The notes below the pieces were generated by a model that did not search any database, was not told where the DNA came from, and saw only the letters and a program-made list of their open reading frames with translations. From the NCBI GenBank assembly GCA_034211115.1, contig JAXHTH010000200.1:1-36422 (forward strand): DNA of 36,422 nucleotides, given 5' to 3'. Shown in pieces: positions 29,550-36,422 of this stretch (positions are counted from its first letter, which is position 1; each line of letters begins with the position of its first letter). A program made the translations under genes and the position numbers. This DNA comes from JAXHTH01 sp034211115 (lineage in GTDB: Bacteria > Planctomycetota > Phycisphaerae > Phycisphaerales > SM1A02).

Positions 29550-32171
29550 TCAGGGCGAACCGGGCGATGCGTCCAGCGTGGCGATCTGGCGGCGCAGCTC
29601 GCCCGCCTCGGCCCGGAGCGGGGCGGCCGCGTCGCCGCGCCCCCAGTCCTCGTACAGCGCGGCGAGCTGATCGACGGCCTCCAGCAGATCGAAGACATCG
29701 ACATTCAACCTGTCGCGCGTGGTGGCGAGCACGGCCACGAGCAGCGACTCGGCCTCTTCGTACTTCTCCCGTCCGCGACAGGCGTCGGCGAGCCCGCTCA
29801 TCGCGGCCAGGGTGGCGGAATGGGACTCGCCGAAGATGCGGCGACGACCCTCGAGCACGGTTCTGAACAGCGACTCGGCGTCCTCATAGTGTCGCTGGCC
29901 GAGGCGCACGCGGGCCAGGCTGTGCATCGTTCGCAGCGTGCCGGAATGATCGACGCCCATCACCCGGCGACGTGTGTCCAGTGCTTCCTCGAGCAGCGCT
30001 TCGGCCTCCTGGTAACGCCCGAGGTCCGCGTAGAGATCGGCGAGGTTGTTGATGGCGTCGAGCGTGTCGGCGTGCTCATCGCCGAGCTTGGCCTGACTGG
30101 CCTCGACGATCCGCGTCAGCAGCGCCTCCGCTTCCTCGTAGCGCCCCTGGCAGTGGTAGAGCACGCCGAGCTGGTCGGTTCGCACGAGCGTGTCCGGATG
30201 ATCGTCCGCCAGCGCGCGGCGACTGGCATCGACGACCTGTTCCAGCAGCGCCTCCGCCTCTTCGTAGCGATGCTGTCTGCGGTAGACCTGCGCGAGGTTC
30301 GCCATGGTGGTGAGATTGGCCAGGTGATTCTCGCCGAACACGCGGCGTCGGGCTTCCAGGGTCTCGACGAGGAGTGCTTCAGCCTGCGCGAGACGATCCA
30401 TCTTCAGATGCAGCGAGGCGAGGTTGGTGGCGGTGGTCAGCGTCCGCTTGTGATCGTCGCCGAGCACGCGGCGTTCGAGATCGAGCACGCGCCGGCAGAC
30501 CGATTCGGCCTCCTGGAACCGGTCCAGCGCCTTGTACACCGCGGCGAGGTTGGTCATCGTGAGCATTGTCTGCTCGTGCTCCTCGCCGTGTATCCGCCGG
30601 CTGATCTCGACCGCCTCGCGAAACAACTGCTCGGAATCGCGGTACCGGCCCAGCGCCCAGTAGAGGGCGCCGAGGTCGATCATGATCGTGAGGGTCTCCT
30701 CGTGTTCCTCGGTCAGCTCGCGTCGACAGATGCGCAGGGCTCTCTCCAGGTGCGGCTCGGCCCGGCCGTATTCGCCGATGCGAAGGAACGCGATGGCGAT
30801 GGTTCGGCGCAGGTGGGCCTCGATGAGGGGCTTGTCGGCCAGCCCCTCGCAGATCTCCTCGCCTTCCGCGAGGAGGTCCTTCACGAGTACTTCGCGTCCC
30901 AGCTCGGTGGGATTGATCGCGAAGAGCATGTCTTCGAGGGCGGTGGTGACGGCCTCCGAGTCGTCCCGCGCACGGGTCGCCTGGAGGGCGAACCACAGCG
31001 CGACGATCAGTCCGAGCACGAGCGCGGCGAACACCCCGGCCACGCCGTACATCAGCGGCCGGTTCCGCCGGGCGAACTTGCGAACCTGGTAGACCGCGCT
31101 GGGGCGATGCGCGACGATCGGCTCATCGTCGAGGTAGCGCTGGATGTCGCCGGCCAGCGCCGCGGCGGAGTCGTAGCGGCGGTCCGGATCCTTCTCCAGC
31201 GCCTTGGTGATGATCGTCTGCACGTCCCCGCGGAAGACCTTGTTCATCGTGCTCAGCGGGGTGGGCTCGTCCTCGCGGATCATCCGCGCCGCTTCATGGA
31301 TCATCTTCCCCTGGAAGTCGTGCGGAAGCCGGCCGGCGAGCAGCTCGTAGGCGATGACCCCCAGCGCGTACACGTCGGAACGAAGGTCGATGAGGCTCGG
31401 ATCGCCGGCGACCTGCTCCGGGCTCATGTACGGGACGGTTCCCACGAGCTGGCCCACGTCGGTGCGGATCGTGGTGGCCTGGATGTCCGAATCGGTGAGG
31501 CGGGCCACCCCGAAGTCGAGGATCTTGGGCTGGCCGTCGCCGGTGACGAGGATGTTGGCCGGCTTGAGATCGCGGTGAATGACGCCTCTCTGGTGGGCGT
31601 GCTGGACGGCGCGGCAGATCTCGGCCATCAGGCGCAGCCGATCGCGGGTGCCCAGCTCGTGGGCACCGGCGTACTCGGTGAGCGGCCGGCCTTCCACGTA
31701 TTCCATGGTGAAGTAGTGCCGGCCGTCGGCGGTGACGCCACTGTCGTGTACGACGACGATCCCCGGATGGGTCAGGTTGGCGACGAGTTCGATCTCCCGC
31801 TCGAAGCGACGCCGCTGGCGGGAGGTGGCCAGCGCGCCCTCCAGCAGCACCTTCAGAGCCACCGTGCGGTTTGTCGCGCGGTGATAGGCCTTGTAGACGA
31901 TGCCCTGCCCGCCCCGATGGATCTCCTCGTGAACCTCGTAGCCCTCGACGATCAGCGGCACGGCGCCCCGCGTCGGGCCGATGGATGAGATCGTGTCGGA
32001 GGAGGCGAGCTCCGAGAGCAGCTCGTTGTTGGCCAGGATCTCCTCGACGGCCGCGCGGCAGCGCGGGCACGCGCGCAGGTGTTCAGCCATCGCCTCGTCG
32101 ACCTCCGCGCCGGCGGCGTATCGCTCCAGCTCATCCGCTGACGGGCACGCGATCGGATGATCAGAGGCCAT
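29550..32171 (-). CDS. Zinc-finger / Ser-Thr kinase / TPR transmembrane protein
   Basis: 873 residues. His31-x3-Cys35-x2-Cys38 near the N-terminus is a zinc-binding anti-sigma-type motif. A complete Hanks-type kinase follows (about 78-345): Gly loop RGGQGIVYKA, Lys107, HRDLKPAN (199-206), DFG (219-221), MSPEQ, SDVYALG. One membrane helix lies at about 371-396, then ten 42-residue kinesin-light-chain-type TPRs (about 430-850). All catalytic residues are present. The gene starts 6 bp after the ECF sigma gene, so they form an operon. The inferred model is that the N-terminal zinc motif or kinase controls that sigma factor while the TPR part, on the other side of the membrane, senses or scaffolds. 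This arrangement is frequent in planctomycetes. Confidence 0.92.
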   Translation of the reverse strand: MASDHPIACPSADELERYAAGAEVDEAMAEHLRACPRCRAAVEEILANNELLSELASSDTISSIGPTRGAVPLIVEGYEVHEEIHRGGQGIVYKAYHRATNRTVALKVLLEGALATSRQRRRFEREIELVANLTHPGIVVVHDSGVTADGRHYFTMEYVEGRPLTEYAGAHELGTRDRLRLMAEICRAVQHAHQRGVIHRDLKPANILVTGDGQPKILDFGVARLTDSDIQATTIRTDVGQLVGTVPYMSPEQVAGDPSLIDLRSDVYALGVIAYELLAGRLPHDFQGKMIHEAARMIREDEPTPLSTMNKVFRGDVQTIITKALEKDPDRRYDSAAALAGDIQRYLDDEPIVAHRPSAVYQVRKFARRNRPLMYGVAGVFAALVLGLIVALWFALQATRARDDSEAVTTALEDMLFAINPTELGREVLVKDLLAEGEEICEGLADKPLIEAHLRRTIAIAFLRIGEYGRAEPHLERALRICRRELTEEHEETLTIMIDLGALYWALGRYRDSEQLFREAVEISRRIHGEEHEQTMLTMTNLAAVYKALDRFQEAESVCRRVLDLERRVLGDDHKRTLTTATNLASLHLKMDRLAQAEALLVETLEARRRVFGENHLANLTTMANLAQVYRRQHRYEEAEALLEQVVDASRRALADDHPDTLVRTDQLGVLYHCQGRYEEAEALLTRIVEASQAKLGDEHADTLDAINNLADLYADLGRYQEAEALLEEALDTRRRVMGVDHSGTLRTMHSLARVRLGQRHYEDAESLFRTVLEGRRRIFGESHSATLAAMSGLADACRGREKYEEAESLLVAVLATTRDRLNVDVFDLLEAVDQLAALYEDWGRGDAAAPLRAEAGELRRQIATLDASPGSP

Positions 32172-32177
32172 GGCGCG

Positions 32178-32777
32178 TCAGTCCTCGTCGTACAACGCTT
32201 CCAGCCGGGCCGCGATCTCCCGCAGTCGGCCGGCCACCCGGTTCTTCGCCTGGTAGACGTCGTTGAGGGTCATGCCCAGCTCCTCGGCGACGGCCGCGGG
32301 CGTTCGCCGATGGAACGTCAGCATCTCGAAGGCCCGGATCGTCTTGCCGCTCATACGGGAGTCGTCGCGGAGTTCATCGACGGCCTGGCGCAGGATCGCC
32401 TGCCGGCGCTCCACGTCCCAGAGGCCGTCCAGTTCGGCCGGCTCGGGGACGCTGCCGATGAGGGAGTCGCCCCGCCAGCCCCGTCGCTCGGCGCGGGTCC
32501 GCAGGGCATCGGCGATCCGGTACCGGGCGATCCCGATGATCCAGGAGCGGAGCCGCCCGCGGGTGCGGTCGTACTCGCCGGCCCGGTAGGCCTTGACGAA
32601 GCGGGCAAGGGTCTCCTGAGCCACGTCGGCGGCGTCCTGGTCGGGCAGCCCCAGCTTGCGGGCCAGGCCCACGATGATGGGGCGATAGCGGCGATCGAAC
32701 TCCTGCCACACGGCCTCGGCGGCGGGATCGAAGAGCCCCTCCAGGAGTCCAGTCGTCGTGCGTGTTGCCGCCCACAT
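32178..32777 (-). CDS. ECF-family RNA polymerase sigma factor
   Basis: 199 residues. Region 2 is visible in RRYRPIIVGLARKLGLPDQDAADVAQETLARF and RLRSWIIGIARYRIADALR; region 4 helix-turn-helix in TPAAVAEELGMTLNDVYQAKNRV. The start at 32777 gives the normal ECF length; the frame stays open upstream but runs into the divergent promoter region with no conserved residues. The Shine-Dalgarno is weak (GGA). It is followed at 6 bp by the kinase/TPR gene, its probable regulator. It is divergent from the 33019 secreted-protein gene, which may be a target because both share a CGGAAACGTG element. Confidence 0.92.
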   Translation of the reverse strand: MWAATRTTTGLLEGLFDPAAEAVWQEFDRRYRPIIVGLARKLGLPDQDAADVAQETLARFVKAYRAGEYDRTRGRLRSWIIGIARYRIADALRTRAERRGWRGDSLIGSVPEPAELDGLWDVERRQAILRQAVDELRDDSRMSGKTIRAFEMLTFHRRTPAAVAEELGMTLNDVYQAKNRVAGRLREIAARLEALYDED

Positions 32778-32779
32778 GT

Positions 32780-32892
32780 CACGTTTCCGTTGTTCTCGAT
32801 TGTACCATGGCCCCAATGGGATCGAGCGGATGCGCCAAGAAGATCGGCCCGGCGGCGGGCGGCATCGAGGCAAAAAGAACGCCGGAAACGTG
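32780..32892. promoter_or_regulatory. Divergent regulatory region with inverted CACGTTTCCG / CGGAAACGTG pair
   Basis: A perfect 10-bp inverted repeat has arms at 32780-32789 and 32883-32892 (12 of 13 positions when extended). Read outward, each arm gives CGGAAACGTG pointing to one gene: directly before the sigma ATG, and 127 nt before the secreted-protein ATG. A TACAAT (minus, 32804-32799) lies between. GGAAAC resembles ECF -35 boxes (GGAAC), so autoregulation is possible. Confidence 0.4.
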
Positions 32893-33018
32893 TCAGATTC
32901 TCTCGGTTCGGCCGGAAGCAGGGTGAAGCGAGAATCGGCCGGCCGGCGAGGTCGGCTTCCCGCGCCCGGATTGAACATTCGCCGCTTCCGCGGCATCGAC
33001 CCGCAAAGGAGATCTTCG

Positions 33019-35178
33019 ATGAACAGCTCAACGCTCAACCCGACCCGCGTCTTGAGCCTGGCTCTTGCCGCCGCCCTGGGCGCCGCGCTTGCCGCCCCGC
33101 CGGCCCCGGCCGTCGGGCCATGGCTCGAGAACTTCGACACCTACAACACCAACCAGAACCTGCCCTCGCAGAGCACGTGGGAGGCCTGGAACGGCGACCC
33201 CAACGCCGCCAACTTCTTCGCGAGCACCGCCCAGGCCATGAGCGGGCCCAACTCCTGCGAGATCAACGGCGCCGACGACGCCGTGCATCGGTATCGCGGC
33301 TACACCGTCGGCAAATGGATGTACACCGCGTGGGTCTTCGTGCCCAACGCGATGAACGACGTGCAGTACTTCGTCCTTCTCAACACGTATCCCGCGCTCT
33401 ACAACCAGCATTGGTCGCTCCAGATCAAGTTCGACGGCGCCGCCAACACGGTCAGCGACAACATCACCGGCGTCGCGCTTCCCCTGATGAAGGGGCAGTG
33501 GGTGGATCTTCGCGTGGTGATCGACTTCGATCGCGACCAGCAGAGTGTGTACTACGCCATGAACCACCTGCTGACGACGAGCTGGACGGGCGGGGTGACG
33601 CCGGGCGGAGCGCTGAACCTCGCGGCCGTCGACCTCTTCGCCAACAACAGCAACCACAGCGTGTACTACGACGATCTGTCCATCGGCCCGGCATGGCTGG
33701 GCGCGCCGTCCTTCTCGCTGGACTTCCAGAGCCCGTCCATGGGGATGCCTGACGGCTGCTTCGGCATCCCGCTCACCGAGGGCGACGTGCTGCTGCCCGG
33801 CCCGCCGTTCTTCCCGATTCCCGGCGGCGGGCCGCCGCCCTGCGTCGCCGCCTGGGCGGGGCCCGGCGGCAATCCCGGACCCGATCTCGGATCACCGCTG
33901 TGGGCCGGCGCGGTCGGTCATCCGCACGGCGTGCCCGGCATGATCGAGCTGGATGCGCTCTCCTACGGCACCGACTGGGATCTCAACCTGAACGTGCCCT
34001 GGGCGCCGCTCTGGAGCTTCTCCGTCGACGAGTTCGCCTGGGGCCAGCCGGGGATGCCGGCCCCCAGCGTGACCTCGGAGGGGATGGCCGGGTCCAACGA
34101 GGCCTCGGCGGATGTCTTCCTGGACCTGATGATCGGCCCCGGCCCCTTCCCCGCACCCGGTCCCCCGATGCCCGATCGGGCGATCTTCGACGGCAATGGC
34201 GTCGGGCCGTGGGGCGGCCCGGGCTACGGGCTGGTGGAGCCCAACCCGCCCAACGTGGGGCCCTTCGATGTCGGCGACACCATGGATGCCCTGGACGTCG
34301 ACGAAGCGGTCGGCCCCCAGTACGCGCCGTTCCCCGTCTACTACTCCCTGGATTCCATCCTGCCTGATCCGCTGGAGGGACCGCCCGTGAACAGCGGATC
34401 GGCGGCGGCCCACGGGTTCGTGGGCGGCGACGTGCTCGTCACCACCGCGCCCGGCGCGCCCCCGACCCTCTACGCCGCGGCCGGCCAGCTCGGACTGGAC
34501 CTTGCCGGCGGTCCGGACACCGATGACCTGGATGCGGTGAGCATATGGGAGAACGGCGATGGCATTTTCCAGCCTTCCCAGCAGCCCTTCGACTGGCACA
34601 CCGGCGCCACCGACATGCTGCTCTTCTCCGTCCGCCGTGGATCGGCGGTGATCGGCGCGCCTGACAGCCTCTGGAACGTGCCGATCGAGGAAGGCGACAT
34701 CCTCTGCCCGCCCGTGGCAGGCGGCCCCAGCCCCTTCCCCGGCATCTTCATCCCCGCGGAGATGATCGGCCTGGGCACCCTCCGCACGGGCACCCAGAAC
34801 CCCTGGACGGGTTTCGCCGACGATCTGGACGCCCTCGATGTGGCCGCGGACTGCAACATGAACGGCCAGCCGGACCCGGATGACATCTTCAACGGCCTGG
34901 AGATGGACTGCAACGGCAACTTCAAGCCCGACAGTTGCGACATCACCAGCGGCACGAGCGTGGACTGCAACAACAACGGGATTCCCGACGAGTGCGAGTC
35001 GCCCCCGGTCTGCCCGGCCGATCTGAACGGCGACTGCTTCGTCAACACCGCCGATCTCCTGGCCCTGCTCGGGGACTGGGGAACCGTGGGCAGCACCTGC
35101 ATCGGCGATGTCGATGGCGATTACGACGTGGACACCGCCGACCTGCTCGCCCTGCTCGCCGCCTGGGGTTCCTGCTGA
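33019..35178 (+). CDS. Large secreted jelly-roll protein with Ca-type repeats and dockerin-like C-terminus
   Basis: 719 residues. AAGGAG (33006-33011) seven bases before the ATG decides the start. A signal peptide occupies 1-32 (LALAAALGAALAAPPAPA). Residues about 34-232 form a concanavalin-like fold (KWMYTAWVFVPN, GQWVDLRVVIDFD, HSVYYDDLSIGPAW). The middle (about 235-610) is rich in Pro, Gly and Trp with two related segments (GIPLTEGDVLLPG and NVPIEEGDILCPP), suggesting an internal duplication. Residues about 613-660 are three DCN-type repeats, and 665-719 the dockerin-like pair (NGDCFVNTADLLALLGDWG, DGDYDVDTADLLALLAAWG) ending Ser-Cys. Secretion is clear; ligand and function are unknown. 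It faces the sigma gene across 241 bp. Confidence 0.82.
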   Translation: MNSSTLNPTRVLSLALAAALGAALAAPPAPAVGPWLENFDTYNTNQNLPSQSTWEAWNGDPNAANFFASTAQAMSGPNSCEINGADDAVHRYRGYTVGKWMYTAWVFVPNAMNDVQYFVLLNTYPALYNQHWSLQIKFDGAANTVSDNITGVALPLMKGQWVDLRVVIDFDRDQQSVYYAMNHLLTTSWTGGVTPGGALNLAAVDLFANNSNHSVYYDDLSIGPAWLGAPSFSLDFQSPSMGMPDGCFGIPLTEGDVLLPGPPFFPIPGGGPPPCVAAWAGPGGNPGPDLGSPLWAGAVGHPHGVPGMIELDALSYGTDWDLNLNVPWAPLWSFSVDEFAWGQPGMPAPSVTSEGMAGSNEASADVFLDLMIGPGPFPAPGPPMPDRAIFDGNGVGPWGGPGYGLVEPNPPNVGPFDVGDTMDALDVDEAVGPQYAPFPVYYSLDSILPDPLEGPPVNSGSAAAHGFVGGDVLVTTAPGAPPTLYAAAGQLGLDLAGGPDTDDLDAVSIWENGDGIFQPSQQPFDWHTGATDMLLFSVRRGSAVIGAPDSLWNVPIEEGDILCPPVAGGPSPFPGIFIPAEMIGLGTLRTGTQNPWTGFADDLDALDVAADCNMNGQPDPDDIFNGLEMDCNGNFKPDSCDITSGTSVDCNNNGIPDECESPPVCPADLNGDCFVNTADLLALLGDWGTVGSTCIGDVDGDYDVDTADLLALLAAWGSC

Positions 35179-35215
35179 GCCGGCCGCTGCTTCCCGGACC
35201 TTGATCCATCGATAG

Positions 35216-35243
35216 ACCCCGGTCCATGGGACCGGGGTTTCTT
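35216..35243 (+). terminator. Rho-independent terminator of the 33019-35178 gene
   Basis: Perfect 10-bp stem ACCCCGGTCC/GGACCGGGGT with an ATG loop, followed by TTTCTT, 38 bp past the stop codon. This is the strongest terminator in the window. Confidence 0.85.
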
Positions 35244-35713
35244 CATGCGCCTCATGCGCCGCCCATGAGGCACGGGCCGCGGCAGATCCTGCAGAACACC
35301 GGGATTGCCCAGTGTGACGGGTCGGCGGGCGTCATGCGGCGTTTTGCACACAAGTCGCTGCCAATGAGTCGGTTGCGGTCAGAAGAGCTTTTTGTGCACT
35401 TTTTGATTCCACCTGTATTGACATACTCAAGGATGTCTGTCAGGCTGATCTGTGTCGACCGCCCGAGCCGGGGCGGTCCAAAAGAGAGAGAGCGCCTCTC
35501 GCCGGCTGAAGGCGAGAAAATGGGGCTGGAGCGGTGCGCGTTCTCTCTCCCTCCCACCTGCCATCGAACATTCGCGATGTCAACGCGGCGCGCCTGTTCT
35601 GCGCTGCCCGCGTTCTCTTTCTGTTGTGTGCAAGGGGCCCGTGGCCTCAGCATGTGCTGTGGTCGGCCTGATTCTTGGAAAGAAACGCCTTTTTTAAGTG
35701 GAGGAAAGCAGCA
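35244..35713 (+). other. Long gene-free upstream region of the PEP-CTERM-like gene
   Basis: About 470 bp, less GC-rich than the rest, with no credible gene. It holds two adjacent perfect hairpins, GACCGCCC/GGGCGGTC (35457-35478) and TCTCGCC/GGCGAGA (35497-35517), a lone TTGACA (35418-35423) without a clear -10, and a T-run (35690-35695) after a weak TTCTT/AAGAA stem. GGAGG (35700-35704) lies 9 nt before the ATG at 35714. It could be a structured 5' leader; no known riboswitch pattern is recognised. Confidence 0.45.
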
Positions 35714-36391
35714 ATGAAACTTGCACTTGCGTTTGTGGCGGCGCTTGGCCTGGCTTCCGTGGCCCCGGCCGACGTCATCTTTGACAATGGCGGCCCGGAC
35801 GGCAGCAACGGCCTCAGCGCCGGCGACTTCACCTTCGGCTACCGTGAGGGCGCCGATGACTTCGTCCTCGGCGACGAGTACCCGATGTGGAACGTCGAGG
35901 ATCTGCACTTCGAGTACATCTGGTACAACGGCGGCGGCATGGGCTATGTGACCCAGGCCGACGTGCTCTTCTACGCCGACACCGGCAACGGCCCCGAAGT
36001 CGATCCGCTGCCCATCTCCCCCGGCATCTCCCCCATCGTCAACGAGGAGATGACCGGCAACTTCTACTTCAGCCGTGAGTCGATCGCGTATGACATCGAG
36101 TTCGACTGCGTCGAGCTCGAGGCCGGCGTGACCTACTGGGTCTCCGTGACCCTGCAGGACTGCCCCGAGAACGGCTTCTGGCTGACGTCCGCTGCCGGGC
36201 AGGGGAACATCTTCGGGCAGCAGGCCTATGTCTCGATGCCTGACTACGGCTATCCGAAGTGGACTCCCGGCTACAATGCGTTCGGCGAGTACTACGACCT
36301 GACCTTCCAGCTCACCGGGTACGGGATTCCCGCGCCGGGCGCGCTGGCGCTGCTCGGTCTGGCCGGTCTCGTGAGCCGTCGCCGCCGCTAA
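35714..36391 (+). CDS. Secreted PEP-CTERM-like surface protein
   Basis: 225 residues. The signal peptide MKLALAFVAALGLASVAPA is followed by an acidic beta-rich domain (DNGGPDGSNGLSAGDF, GADDFVLGDEY, ADVLFYADTG, GVTYWVSVTLQDCP) resembling extracellular domains of unassigned planctomycete proteins. The C-terminus is Pro-Ala-Pro, a hydrophobic helix ALALLGLAGLV and SRRRR: the sorting-signal layout of PEP-CTERM proteins, recognised by an exosortase/archaeosortase-type enzyme encoded elsewhere. GGAGG at 9 nt supports the start. Function beyond surface export is unknown. Confidence 0.82.
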   Translation: MKLALAFVAALGLASVAPADVIFDNGGPDGSNGLSAGDFTFGYREGADDFVLGDEYPMWNVEDLHFEYIWYNGGGMGYVTQADVLFYADTGNGPEVDPLPISPGISPIVNEEMTGNFYFSRESIAYDIEFDCVELEAGVTYWVSVTLQDCPENGFWLTSAAGQGNIFGQQAYVSMPDYGYPKWTPGYNAFGEYYDLTFQLTGYGIPAPGALALLGLAGLVSRRRR

Positions 36392-36422
36392 CCGAAAACT
36401 CCATGGTGGTTTCGGTTAGCGG
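36385..36422 (+). terminator. Long hairpin overlapping the stop codon of the PEP-CTERM-like gene
   Basis: CCGCTAACCGAAA (36385-36397) pairs perfectly with TTTCGGTTAGCGG (36410-36422), a 13-bp stem with a 12-nt loop that includes CCATGG. The TAA at 36389-36391 lies within the stem. The window ends at the last base, so any T-run or stem extension is unseen. Confidence 0.6.

Noticed and set aside
35418..35446. TTGACA as the promoter of the PEP-CTERM-like gene
   Set aside because: A perfect -35 hexamer, but no acceptable -10 at 16-18 nt, and it is nearly 300 nt from the start codon.
35226..35717. 163-codon plus-strand frame before the PEP-CTERM-like gene
   Set aside because: It starts inside the terminator hairpin, has unusual Cys/Ser-rich composition and no family signal; the region looks like leader DNA.

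Overview
The window (36,422 bp, very GC-rich) looks like a chromosome fragment of a planctomycete, most likely of the class Phycisphaerae. The signs are three secreted proteins ending in a dockerin-like EF-hand pair that closes on a Trp-Gly-x-Cys tail, the 19-residue 'DCNxNGxPDECDIADGTS' repeats, a PEP-CTERM-like protein, an ECF sigma factor paired with a zinc-binding/Ser-Thr kinase/TPR protein, and 'RRAFTLIE' pseudopilin leaders. The lineage is inferred from these gene families only. No rRNA, tRNA, CRISPR array, transposase or prophage was seen.

Layout. 1-2286: 3' part of a secreted papain-like protease fused to calcium-type repeats and seven FG-GAP repeats. 2420-2881: small membrane protein. 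2891-9402 (minus): a four-gene redox operon, nuoE-like, nuoF-like, a NuoG-like/NfnA fusion, and an NfnB/GltA-like flavoprotein. 9642-10689 (minus): hypB and hypA. 10881-12302 (plus) and 12309-12686 (minus): a histidine kinase and a lone receiver, convergent. 12775-17536 (minus): hypE, hypD, hypC, hypF. 17746-19254: PutP-type symporter. 19345-20145 (minus): PD-(D/E)XK-like nuclease. 20363-25876: aspartate carbamoyltransferase-like gene, pseudopilin, ornithine carbamoyltransferase, ornithine aminotransferase and carbamate kinase. 26007-27833: a 23-residue-repeat protein and a tail-anchored protein. 27946-36391: secreted dockerin-type proteins, the kinase/sigma operon, and a PEP-CTERM-like protein.

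How the parts fit. The six hyp genes together make and insert the Fe(CN)2CO and Ni of [NiFe]-hydrogenases, yet no hydrogenase large or small subunit is encoded here. The adjoining redox operon encodes an NAD(H) entry module (NuoE/NuoF), an iron-sulfur scaffold (NuoG-like) covalently joined to an NfnA flavin/NAD module, and the NfnB partner that binds FAD and NADP(H). The simplest reading is a soluble, multi-nucleotide, possibly electron-bifurcating complex that works with a [NiFe]-hydrogenase encoded elsewhere. A membrane histidine kinase and a single-domain receiver sit inside the same cluster and may regulate it.

The central region gathers carbamoyl-phosphate and ornithine enzymes (argF, rocD, arcC, pyrB-like) with a PutP symporter; it could turn citrulline or ornithine into ATP and glutamate semialdehyde, although no arginine deiminase is present. 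The right-hand third is concerned with the cell surface and signalling. An inverted pair of a roughly 32-bp interspersed repeat lies between argF and rocD, and one copy is translated as the C-terminal tail of RocD.
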